Part shown: one piece after another, positions 52,479 to 60,554 of the stretch
Layout: every line of letters starts with the position of its first letter
How positions within the stretch are numbered: position 1 is the first letter of the stretch
Source of the DNA: GCA-2683135 sp964507445
GTDB taxonomy: Bacteria > Planctomycetota > GCA-002687715
Length of the DNA: 64,000 nt
Reading direction: 5' to 3'
NCBI GenBank assembly: GCA_964507445.1
Contig: CAZDQF010000009.1
Span: 62,001 to 126,000 of the forward strand
Made by a program: the position numbers and the translations under genes
The notes under the pieces: model-generated
What the model was told of the DNA's origin: nothing
Databases searched by the model: none
The model's input: the letters and a program-made list of their open reading frames with translations, nothing else

Positions 52479-55400
52479 GTGTCCGCTGCGCTCATTCTCC
52501 TCTCTCTGACCGTCACCTCCCCGGTTGATTTCGCCACCGAGGTGCGACCCTTGCTGTCGAGGCATTGCTTCGCGTGCCACGGCCCTGATGAGGCGCACCG
52601 GCAGGCCGGGTTGCGGTTGGATACGGCGGAAGGGGCGTACGCGCTGCTCCCCTCCGGTGAGGTGGCGGTGCGACCTGGAGACCGGAAGGGCAGCGCCCTG
52701 TGGGCCCGTATCAACGCCGCCGATCCGGGAGAGCGGATGCCTCCTCCCAGCGTCGGTCACCAACTGTCCGTCCAGGAGCGGGAGACCCTGGGCAAGTGGA
52801 TCGACTCGGGGGCCGTCTACGCGCCTCACTGGTCCTTCGTGCCGCCGCGAGATCACCCGGCTCCGACCGTGGGCAAGGGGGATTGGGTGCGCAACCCCAT
52901 CGACCGGTTTGTCCTCGCGAAGCTGGAAGAGTCGGGGTTGGCGCCGGCCCAGGAGGCGGATCGACACACCTTGATCCGTCGCCTCAGTCTCGACATCACC
53001 GGCCTGCCGCCGACGCCCGCGGAGGTGCGCGCGGCGATCGAGGACACCGACCAGGGCTGGTACGAGCGGGTCGTGGGCCGGTTGCTCCAGTCGCCTCGTT
53101 ACGGTGAGCGGATGGCGCGTCCCTGGCTGGACCTGGCCCGGTACGCGGACTCCACGGGCTACGCATCCGACCCCCTCCGGGTCATCTGGCGTTGGCGCGA
53201 GTGGCTCATCGAGGCGTTCAATCAGAACATGGGCTTCGACCAGTTCACCACCGAGGTCATGGCGGGAGACCTGCTGCCTGACGCGACCATGGAGCAGCGG
53301 CTGGCCACGGCGTTTCACCGCAACACCATGACCAACACGGAGGGGGGAACGGACGACGAGGAGTGGCGGGTGGCGGCGGTGAAGGACCGGGTCGAGACCA
53401 CCGCGCAGGTCTGGATGGGGCTGACCCTCGGGTGCGCGGAGTGCCACACCCACAAGTTCGACCCCATCACCCACGAGGACTACTACCGCTTCTTCGCCAT
53501 CTTCAACCAGACCGCGGACCGCGACCTGGGCGGGGACGCGCCCCGGCTGGACACCCCGACCTCGGCGCAGAGACAGGTGGTGGACCGGTTGAAGTCGGAG
53601 ATCGACGTGCTGGAGCGGCGCCTGGAGGCGGAGACCCCGGAGCTGACCCAGCGTCGTCGTGCCTGGGAGGAGCGCGCGCGCGTCCGTGCTCCCCGGTGGG
53701 TGACCCTGGCGCCCACCTCCGTGTCCTCGTCCAAGGCGGGTCGGCTCGAGATCCTGGACGACGGCTCCGTACTGGCGTCGGGCCCGTCACCGGCCGTGGA
53801 CACCTACCTCGTCATGGGGGAGGTCGAGCTCGTTCGCGTGACCGGGCTTCGCGTGGAGGCGCTTCCTCACGAGAGTCTGCCCAACGGTGGTCCCGGTTGG
53901 GCCAACGGCAACATGGTGCTCAACGAGGTCACGTTGATGGTCCATGATCGGGCGCCGCGGGCCGGCCGCTTCGTGCGGGTGGAGCTGCCGGGCAAGGGAC
54001 GGATCCTCTCCCTGGCGGAGGTGCAGGTGATGGTGGGCGGCGCCAACCGGGCCGAGGGCAAGACGACCCGCCAGTCCAGTGTCGGCTACAACGGACCTTC
54101 GAAGCTGGCTGTGGACGGCAACACCTCCGGTGTCTACACCGGCGGGTCGGTCACCCACACCGCTACGGAGGACGATCCCTGGTGGGAGGTGGACCTGGGG
54201 GAGACGCTGACCGTGGACCGCCTCGATGTCTGGAACCGCACCGACGGCTCCGTCGGTGAGCGGCTCCGCGGCGCGGTGGTCAGCATCCTCGGCGCCGACC
54301 GCGAGCTCATCTGGCGAACCACCCTCGCGTCGCCCCCTGCTCCCAACAGCAGCGTGATGCCGGCGGAGGTGCCGCCTCTGCTACCCCTCGGCTCGCCGTC
54401 CGCCAGCTTCAGTCAGAAGGACTTCGAGGTCAGCAAGGCCGTGGACGGCTCCCTTGAGCCGCGCTCCGGTTGGGCCCTGAGCCCGCGTGCAGGGGCGCCC
54501 AGCGTCGCCGTCTTCCAGACCGAATCCGGCCCGTTGGACGCGGAGCGTTCCACCGTAGCGGTGTCGTTGAGCCAGACCTACGGCAGCGGGCACACCCTCG
54601 GTCGGTTCCGGATCTCGGTGACCTCTGATGAAGGTCCCATCGGCGTCTACCCCGTTGAGGTCGACGCCGCGTTGCAGCGAGCTCCAGAGGCGCGGACTCC
54701 GGCGCAGGTGCAACTCCTGGCGAGCTACTGGCGGACCCTTGACCCCGGTCTGGCGGACCTCAGAGCGGAGCTGGCGGCGAAGCGCAAGCGGTTGAAGAGC
54801 GAGCGCGTGGTGACCACGCCGGTGCTGCAGGAGTTGCCGGCGGACAAGCGCCGGCAGACCCACGTCCTGGTGAAGGGCAACTTCCTGGTGAAGGGCGAAC
54901 CGGTGGAGGCGGGGGTGCTCGATGCGTTCCATGGTGCGCCGCCGGGTGAGGTGAACCGCCTGGCGCTGGCTCGCTGGCTCATGGACACGGAGAACCCGCT
55001 GACGGCCCGGGTCATGGTCAACCGGGTCTGGGGCATGTTGTTCGGCCGCGGCATCGTGGTGACCCAGGAGGACTTCGGCTCCCAGGGCGCGCTCCCTTCC
55101 CATCCCGAGCTGCTGGACTGGCTGTCCGTGCGGTTCATGGAGTCCGGTTGGGACGTGAAGCACCTCATCAGGTTGATGGTGACCTCCGCCACCTACCGTC
55201 AGGCCGCGGCGACGGACCCTGTCGTCCGCCGGCTGGACCCGGAGAACGTCCTGTTGAGCCGCGCGCCCCGCTTCCGTCTGGAGGCGGAGGTGATCAGGGA
55301 TCAGGCCCTGGCCTGCGCCGGGCTGTTGTCCGACAAGCTCGGCGGGCCGTCCGTCTTCCCGCCCCAGCCCAAGGGGCTCTGGCAGGCGGCCTTCAACGGC

Positions 55401-55895
55401 GGGGATCGTCGCTGGCCGACCAGCGAGGGCGAAGATCGTTACCGACGCGGCATCTACACCTTCATCCGGCGGACGGTGCCGTATCCGGCCATGGCCGTGT
55501 TCGATGCTCCCAGCCGGGAGACCTGCACCCCGCGACGCATCACCACCAACACTCCGCTCCAGGCTCTGGTGACCCTCAACGACCCGTGCTTCGTGGAATG
55601 CGCCCAGGCGCTCGGCCGTCGCATGGTGAAGGAGGGAGGGGAGACCGACGAGGAACGGTTGCGGTGGGGGCTCGAGTTGGTGACCGGTCGCCCGGCCCAG
55701 GACTCCCAGGTGAAGGTGCTCCTGCAGCTGCTCGCTTCGGAGCGGCTCGCTCAGGAGGAGAACCCGGCGGCCGGGTCCCTGGCCACGGAGCCCCTGGGGC
55801 CGCTCCCGCAGGGCCTGACCCCGTCGGAGGCTGCGGCCTGGACGGTCATCGCCAACGTGTTGTTGAATCTGGACGCCGCGCTGGTGCGAGGCTGA
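52479..55895 (+). CDS. PSCyt1-DUF1549-discoidin-like-DUF1553 protein
   Basis: The 1,138-residue protein starts at GTG 52479 with a short signal-like segment. Domains in order: PSCyt1 cytochrome (about 12-110, CFACHG); DUF1549 (about 140-350, CAECHTHKFDP); a short coiled coil; an F5/8-type discoidin-like sugar-binding insert (about 420-620: VRVELPGKGRILSLAEVQV, TRQSSVGYNGPSKLAVDGN, WWEVDLGETLTVDRLDVWNR); and DUF1553 (about 800-1130, NRVWGMLFGRGIVVTQEDFG, TPLQALVTLNDPCFVE). The domain set is common in Planctomycetota and often lies near sulfatases and glycoside hydrolases; its role is not established. It is translationally coupled (ATGA) to the DUF1501 gene after it. Confidence 0.9.
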   Translation: MSAALILLSLTVTSPVDFATEVRPLLSRHCFACHGPDEAHRQAGLRLDTAEGAYALLPSGEVAVRPGDRKGSALWARINAADPGERMPPPSVGHQLSVQERETLGKWIDSGAVYAPHWSFVPPRDHPAPTVGKGDWVRNPIDRFVLAKLEESGLAPAQEADRHTLIRRLSLDITGLPPTPAEVRAAIEDTDQGWYERVVGRLLQSPRYGERMARPWLDLARYADSTGYASDPLRVIWRWREWLIEAFNQNMGFDQFTTEVMAGDLLPDATMEQRLATAFHRNTMTNTEGGTDDEEWRVAAVKDRVETTAQVWMGLTLGCAECHTHKFDPITHEDYYRFFAIFNQTADRDLGGDAPRLDTPTSAQRQVVDRLKSEIDVLERRLEAETPELTQRRRAWEERARVRAPRWVTLAPTSVSSSKAGRLEILDDGSVLASGPSPAVDTYLVMGEVELVRVTGLRVEALPHESLPNGGPGWANGNMVLNEVTLMVHDRAPRAGRFVRVELPGKGRILSLAEVQVMVGGANRAEGKTTRQSSVGYNGPSKLAVDGNTSGVYTGGSVTHTATEDDPWWEVDLGETLTVDRLDVWNRTDGSVGERLRGAVVSILGADRELIWRTTLASPPAPNSSVMPAEVPPLLPLGSPSASFSQKDFEVSKAVDGSLEPRSGWALSPRAGAPSVAVFQTESGPLDAERSTVAVSLSQTYGSGHTLGRFRISVTSDEGPIGVYPVEVDAALQRAPEARTPAQVQLLASYWRTLDPGLADLRAELAAKRKRLKSERVVTTPVLQELPADKRRQTHVLVKGNFLVKGEPVEAGVLDAFHGAPPGEVNRLALARWLMDTENPLTARVMVNRVWGMLFGRGIVVTQEDFGSQGALPSHPELLDWLSVRFMESGWDVKHLIRLMVTSATYRQAAATDPVVRRLDPENVLLSRAPRFRLEAEVIRDQALACAGLLSDKLGGPSVFPPQPKGLWQAAFNGGDRRWPTSEGEDRYRRGIYTFIRRTVPYPAMAVFDAPSRETCTPRRITTNTPLQALVTLNDPCFVECAQALGRRMVKEGGETDEERLRWGLELVTGRPAQDSQVKVLLQLLASERLAQEENPAAGSLATEPLGPLPQGLTPSEAAAWTVIANVLLNLDAALVRG

Positions 55896-57358
55896 TGACC
55901 ATGAACCCCTGGACGCCGGACCCTTCACGCTTGCTGAGTCGCCGCCACTTCCTCGGTCGTTGCGGCGCCGCCGGCCTCGGGGGCATCGCCCTGGAGTCCC
56001 TGCTGGCGGAGCAGGTGGGGGGCGGGGCGTTGAGCTCTGACCCTCTCGCCCCCAAGGCGCCGCATCACACCCCCAGGGCCCGCTCCGTCATCTACCTGCA
56101 CATGGCCGGTTCGCCGCCGCAGCACGACACCTTCGATCCCAAGCCCAAGCTCCAGGAGTTGAACGGGCAGAAGTGCCCCAAGGAGTTCATCGAGGGACGG
56201 CGGCTGGCGTTCATCAAGGGGCACCCGACGCTCCTGGGGTCGCCTCATGGGACCGTGCGGGCCGGTGAATCGGGCCTGGAGATGACCGCCCTCATGCCTC
56301 GGATCGCGCGGCACGCGGACAAGCTCTGCGTCGTCCGCTCCATGCGGACCGACGAGTTCAACCATGCCCCGGCGCAACTCTTCCTGCACACCGGTTCGAA
56401 CCAGTTCGGTCACGGCTCCCTCGGCTCCTGGTCGTTGTACGGACTCGGGACGTCCAACCGTGACCTGCCCGGGTTCGTGGTCATGGTCTCGGGGGGCACC
56501 GACCCTTCGGGAGGCAAGGCGTTGTGGAACTCCGGGTTCCTCCCGAGTCACTTTCAGGCCACCCAGATCCGCACCATGGGTGACCCGGTGTTCTTCCTCT
56601 CCGATCCTCGGGGCATGTCCCGGGAGACCCGGCGACGCAGCCTGGATTCCCTGAGGCGTCTCAACGAGATGGAGCGGGAGCGTACGGGGGACGACGAGAT
56701 CGCCTCGCGCATCGAGCAGTACGAGCTGGCGTTCCGCATGCAGGCCTCCGTGCCGGAGGTCATGGACCTGAAGCGGGAATCGCAGGACACCCTGGAGCTC
56801 TACGGGGCGGAGCCGGGCAAGCCCACCTTCGCCAACCACTGCCTGCTGGCGCGACGCCTGGTGGAGTCCGGCGTCCGCTTCGTGCAGCTCTACGACTGGG
56901 GCTGGGACATCCACGGGACCAACCCGGGGGACGACCTCATCACCCAATTCCCCAAGAAGTGCGCTGACGTGGATCGCCCCATCGCCGCCTTGCTCGAGGA
57001 CCTGGATCGCCGCGGCCTGCTGGATCAGACCCTGGTGGTGTGGGGCGGGGAGTTCGGTCGCACCTCCATGAACGAGAAGCGCGGCGGCTCCAAGCTGCTC
57101 GGCCGCGACCACCACCCGGATTGCTTCACCATCTGGATGGCCGGGGGCGGGGTCAAGCAAGGGCACATCCACGGAGCCACGGACGAGCTGGGGTACTTCA
57201 TCGCGGACAACGAGGTGCACGTCCGCGACCTGCAGGCCTCGATCCTGCACCTCCTGGGTCTGGACCCCCATCGCCTGGCCTTCCCGTACCAGGGCCTGGA
57301 GAACCGGCTCATCGGGCCGGAGGAGTGGCCCCGGGTGCGTCACGAGCTGTTCGCCTGA
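55895..57358 (+). CDS. DUF1501 secreted protein, second copy
   Basis: ATG 55895 overlaps the stop of the preceding gene, giving 487 residues. LSRRHFLGRCGAAGLGGIALESLLA is a twin-arginine signal. The DUF1501 core follows: RSVIYLHMAGSPPQHDTFDPKPKL, MPRIARHADKLCVVRSM, GVRFVQLYDWGWDIHGTN, VVWGGEFGRTS and GRDHHPDCFTIWMAGGG, with the conserved Asp/His positions of the alkaline-phosphatase fold. The GRDHHP element is the usual planctomycete form; the first copy in the window reads NGRNHYPKAF at the same place, so the two differ at a probable metal site. Function unknown; partner of the DUF1549/DUF1553 protein upstream. Confidence 0.9.
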   Translation: MTMNPWTPDPSRLLSRRHFLGRCGAAGLGGIALESLLAEQVGGGALSSDPLAPKAPHHTPRARSVIYLHMAGSPPQHDTFDPKPKLQELNGQKCPKEFIEGRRLAFIKGHPTLLGSPHGTVRAGESGLEMTALMPRIARHADKLCVVRSMRTDEFNHAPAQLFLHTGSNQFGHGSLGSWSLYGLGTSNRDLPGFVVMVSGGTDPSGGKALWNSGFLPSHFQATQIRTMGDPVFFLSDPRGMSRETRRRSLDSLRRLNEMERERTGDDEIASRIEQYELAFRMQASVPEVMDLKRESQDTLELYGAEPGKPTFANHCLLARRLVESGVRFVQLYDWGWDIHGTNPGDDLITQFPKKCADVDRPIAALLEDLDRRGLLDQTLVVWGGEFGRTSMNEKRGGSKLLGRDHHPDCFTIWMAGGGVKQGHIHGATDELGYFIADNEVHVRDLQASILHLLGLDPHRLAFPYQGLENRLIGPEEWPRVRHELFA

Positions 57359-57368
57359 CTCCGGGAGG

Positions 57369-57387
57369 CCGCCTGAGGCGGTTTCTC
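57369..57387 (+). terminator. Weak possible terminator after the second DUF1501 gene
   Basis: CCGCC-TGA-GGCGG (57369-57381) forms a five-pair stem with a three-base loop followed by TTTCTC. It is short and its tail is imperfect, but it lies directly after the stop codon. The next gene, 97 bases downstream, has its own strong ribosome-binding site. Confidence 0.4.
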
Positions 57388-57454
57388 ACTCCCGTCAACG
57401 GCGGCGCCCGGTTCCGGCGTACAATCCCGGCTGTTCTTGCACGTGGAGGTCACC

Positions 57455-60400
57455 ATGTCGTACGCAGTCCGGTTGTTGGTGGCGACGCTCCTGCTGGCAG
57501 CGTCGGTCGTTTCCCAGATCCCTGAGTCCGCGCTGAAGGGGCTCAAGTGGCGCGAGGTGGGCCCGTACCGTGGCGGTCGCTCCGCCGCGGTCTGCGGGAT
57601 CCCCCAGGACCGGATGACCTACTACTTCGGCGCCGCCGGCGGCGGTGTATGGAAGACCGAAGACGGTGGCCGGTCCTGGGACAACGTCTCGGACGGGTTC
57701 TTCGGCGGGTCCATCGGGGCCGTGGCGGTCTCCGAGTGGGACCCGAACGTCATCTACGTCGGCGGGGGAGAGAAGACCGTCCGCGGCAACGTCTCCCACG
57801 GCGACGGCGTCTGGCGATCCACGGACGCGGGGCGGACCTGGAAGGCCGTCGGCTTGGAAGACTCCCGTCACGTCAGCCGCATCCGCATCCATCCCAAGGA
57901 CCCGGACCTGGCCTACGCCGCGGTCATGGGGCACCTGTTCGGTCCCAACGAACAGCGGGGCGTGTTCCGGACCAGGGACGGCGGCGCGACGTGGCAGCGC
58001 ATCCACTTCGTCAACGAGCACGCCGGGTGCGTGGACCTGGCCATGGACCCCACCAACCCCCGGATCCTCTACGCCACGTTCTGGCGCATCCTGCGCACGC
58101 CCTACAGCCTGGAGTCAGGGGGCGAGGGTTCCACCATGTGGAAGTCCACGGACGGTGGCGACACCTGGACCGAGCTCACGGGCAACAAGGGCATGCCGTC
58201 TGGCCCCCTGGGGATCATGGGGATCACCGTGTCGCCGTCCAATCCGGACAACCTCTACGCCATGGTGGAGGCTGAGGACGGGGGCGTGTTCCGTTCCTCC
58301 GACGGAGGGGAGACCTGGCGCAAGGTGAACAGTGATCGCTCTCTTCGACAGCGGGCCTGGTATTACACGCGGATCTACGCGGACCCCGGCGACGAGGAGG
58401 TGCTGTACGTCCTCAACGTCGGATTCCATCGATCCAAGGACGGGGGCAAGACCTTCGGCCGGATCTCGGTGCCCCACGGAGACAACCACGACCTCTGGAT
58501 CGACCCTCGTGATCCGGGCCGCATGATCCAGAGCAACGACGGCGGCGCCAATGTCAGCTTCGACGGCGCCCGCACCTGGACGCCCCAGGACACCCAGCCG
58601 ACGGCCCAGATGTACCGGGTGTCCGTGGACAACGCGTTCCCCTATCGGCTCCTCGGTGGGCAGCAGGACAACTCCGCGGTGCGCATCCGCAGTCGCTCCG
58701 CCTTCGGTCGGAGGATCACCGAGCGCGATTGGGAGCCCACCGCTGGGGGCGAGTCCGGCCACATCGTGGCCAAGCCGGACGACCCGGACGTGGTCATCGG
58801 CGGCAGCTACGGCGGCTTCATGACCATGGTCAACCACCGGACCGGGGAGCGTCGCGCGCTGAATCCGTGGCCGGACAACCCCATGGGTGCCGGGGCGGAG
58901 AAGCTGCGTTACCGGTTCCAGTGGAACTACCCGATCTTCTTCTCACCCCATGATCCGGACACCCTGTACTGCGCCGCCCAGGTGTTGTTCAAGAGCACGG
59001 ACCTGGGGCACTCGTGGGAGGCCATCAGCCCCGACCTGAGCACCAACGCCAAGGACCGGCAGGGGTCCTCCGGCGGCCCCATCACGAAGGACAACACCTC
59101 CGTCGAGTACTACTGCACCATCTTCGCTGCCTGCGAGTCTCCTCACGAGGCAGGGGTGTTCTGGTGCGGCTCTGATGACGGCCTGATCCACCTGTCCCGA
59201 GACGGAGGCGGGACCTGGGACAACGTGACGCCCAAGTGGCCCGCGTGGATGCAGGTGAACTCCATCGAGCCCCACCCGACCGAGAAGGGCGGCCTCTATG
59301 TGGCGGGGACCCGTTACAAGAGCGACGACTTCGAGCCCTACCTCTACGCCACCACGGACTGGGGCGAGACCTGGCGGCGCATGGACGGGGGGATCCCCAG
59401 GGGCGAGTTCACCCGGGTGGTGAGGGCGGACCCGGACCGGGTCGGTCTCCTCTACGCGGGGACGGAGCGCGGCGTGTACATGTCCCTGGACGACGGCGCC
59501 TCCTGGCAACCGCTGCAGCAGAACCTGCCGACGGTGCCGGTCACGGACCTGGCGGTGAAGGAGCAGGACCTCGTGGTGTCCACCCAGGGCCGTGGCTACT
59601 GGGTCCTGGACGACGTCACGCCGCTGCACTCCATGGGGGCGGACTTCTCCGCCGAGGCCCTCCACGTGTTCCCGCCGCGGCCTGGATACCGGCTCTCCGC
59701 GGGTCAGGGGGGAGGCGTCACCTTCACCTATGTCCTCCACGAGGACCTGGCCGACTCCGACCTCGAGCTGGAGATCTGGAGTGGCTCGGACAAGGTCCGC
59801 ACCTACAAGAAGGGCGGCGGGGGAGGACGCCGTCGCGGTGGTGGTGGTCTGAGCGCCAAGGCGGGGATGAACCGCTGGACATGGAACCTCCAGTACGAGG
59901 GCGCCGAGTCCTTCGCCGGCATGATCAACTGGAACGGCACCGGCTCGTCTCCGCGCGCGGTCCCGGGTGTCTACGAAGCCCGGTTCAAGTCGGGGGACCA
60001 CGAGCAGCGGGTGGAGTTCCGGGTGCTGGCGGACCCTCGTTCATCCACCAGCCAGGGGGACCTGGAGAAGCAGCTGGCGTTCATGCTGGAGGTCCGGGGC
60101 AAGCTCTCCGCCACCCATCGTGAGATCGGCAGGGTGCGCGACGTCCGCGACCAGATCGCGTCCATCACCAAGAAGATCAAGTCCCGGGAGGAGGCCGCTG
60201 ACGTGGCGGACGCGGGCAAGGCCCTGACCAAGAAGATCTCCGCCATCGAAGAGGTGCTCTACCAGACCAGGTCCAGATCGCGGCAGGACCCCCTCAACTT
60301 CCCGATCCGGCTCAACGACAAGCTGGCGGGGGTGCTGAACGTGGCCGGTCGCGGTGACTTCCCTCCGACCCGACAGGCGGTCCAGGTGGCCGGCGAGATC

Positions 60401-60535
60401 ATGGGGAGCATCGACGTCCAGCTCGCGGCGCTGCGGGAGATCTGGAAGACGGATCTGCCCGCGTTCAACAAGTTGGCCAAGGACAGGGACGTCCCCACGA
60501 TCCTGTTGCAGAAGGACAAGAAGCCGGACCAGTAG
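57455..60535 (+). CDS. Secreted BNR/sortilin-like beta-propeller protein
   Basis: I choose ATG 57455 (GGAGG at 57445-57449); the protein is 1,026 residues with signal MSYAVRLLVATLLLAASVVS. Residues 25-730 hold many BNR/Asp-box repeats of the GVWKTEDGGRSWDNV, GVWRSTDAGRTWKAV, GVFRTRDGGATWQRI type, the pattern of VPS10/sortilin-like and WD40/YVTN-BNR propellers, probably two propellers. A ~120-residue beta domain, a Gly/Arg loop (KGGGGGRRRGGGG near 793) and a C-terminal helical segment (about 870-1000) follow. These proteins are often annotated as glycosyl hydrolases without proof. I see no catalytic set, so a binding role is as likely. Extracytoplasmic. Confidence 0.85.
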   Translation: MSYAVRLLVATLLLAASVVSQIPESALKGLKWREVGPYRGGRSAAVCGIPQDRMTYYFGAAGGGVWKTEDGGRSWDNVSDGFFGGSIGAVAVSEWDPNVIYVGGGEKTVRGNVSHGDGVWRSTDAGRTWKAVGLEDSRHVSRIRIHPKDPDLAYAAVMGHLFGPNEQRGVFRTRDGGATWQRIHFVNEHAGCVDLAMDPTNPRILYATFWRILRTPYSLESGGEGSTMWKSTDGGDTWTELTGNKGMPSGPLGIMGITVSPSNPDNLYAMVEAEDGGVFRSSDGGETWRKVNSDRSLRQRAWYYTRIYADPGDEEVLYVLNVGFHRSKDGGKTFGRISVPHGDNHDLWIDPRDPGRMIQSNDGGANVSFDGARTWTPQDTQPTAQMYRVSVDNAFPYRLLGGQQDNSAVRIRSRSAFGRRITERDWEPTAGGESGHIVAKPDDPDVVIGGSYGGFMTMVNHRTGERRALNPWPDNPMGAGAEKLRYRFQWNYPIFFSPHDPDTLYCAAQVLFKSTDLGHSWEAISPDLSTNAKDRQGSSGGPITKDNTSVEYYCTIFAACESPHEAGVFWCGSDDGLIHLSRDGGGTWDNVTPKWPAWMQVNSIEPHPTEKGGLYVAGTRYKSDDFEPYLYATTDWGETWRRMDGGIPRGEFTRVVRADPDRVGLLYAGTERGVYMSLDDGASWQPLQQNLPTVPVTDLAVKEQDLVVSTQGRGYWVLDDVTPLHSMGADFSAEALHVFPPRPGYRLSAGQGGGVTFTYVLHEDLADSDLELEIWSGSDKVRTYKKGGGGGRRRGGGGLSAKAGMNRWTWNLQYEGAESFAGMINWNGTGSSPRAVPGVYEARFKSGDHEQRVEFRVLADPRSSTSQGDLEKQLAFMLEVRGKLSATHREIGRVRDVRDQIASITKKIKSREEAADVADAGKALTKKISAIEEVLYQTRSRSRQDPLNFPIRLNDKLAGVLNVAGRGDFPPTRQAVQVAGEIMGSIDVQLAALREIWKTDLPAFNKLAKDRDVPTILLQKDKKPDQ

Positions 60536-60554
60536 CCGCCCGGCCGCCTCCGGG

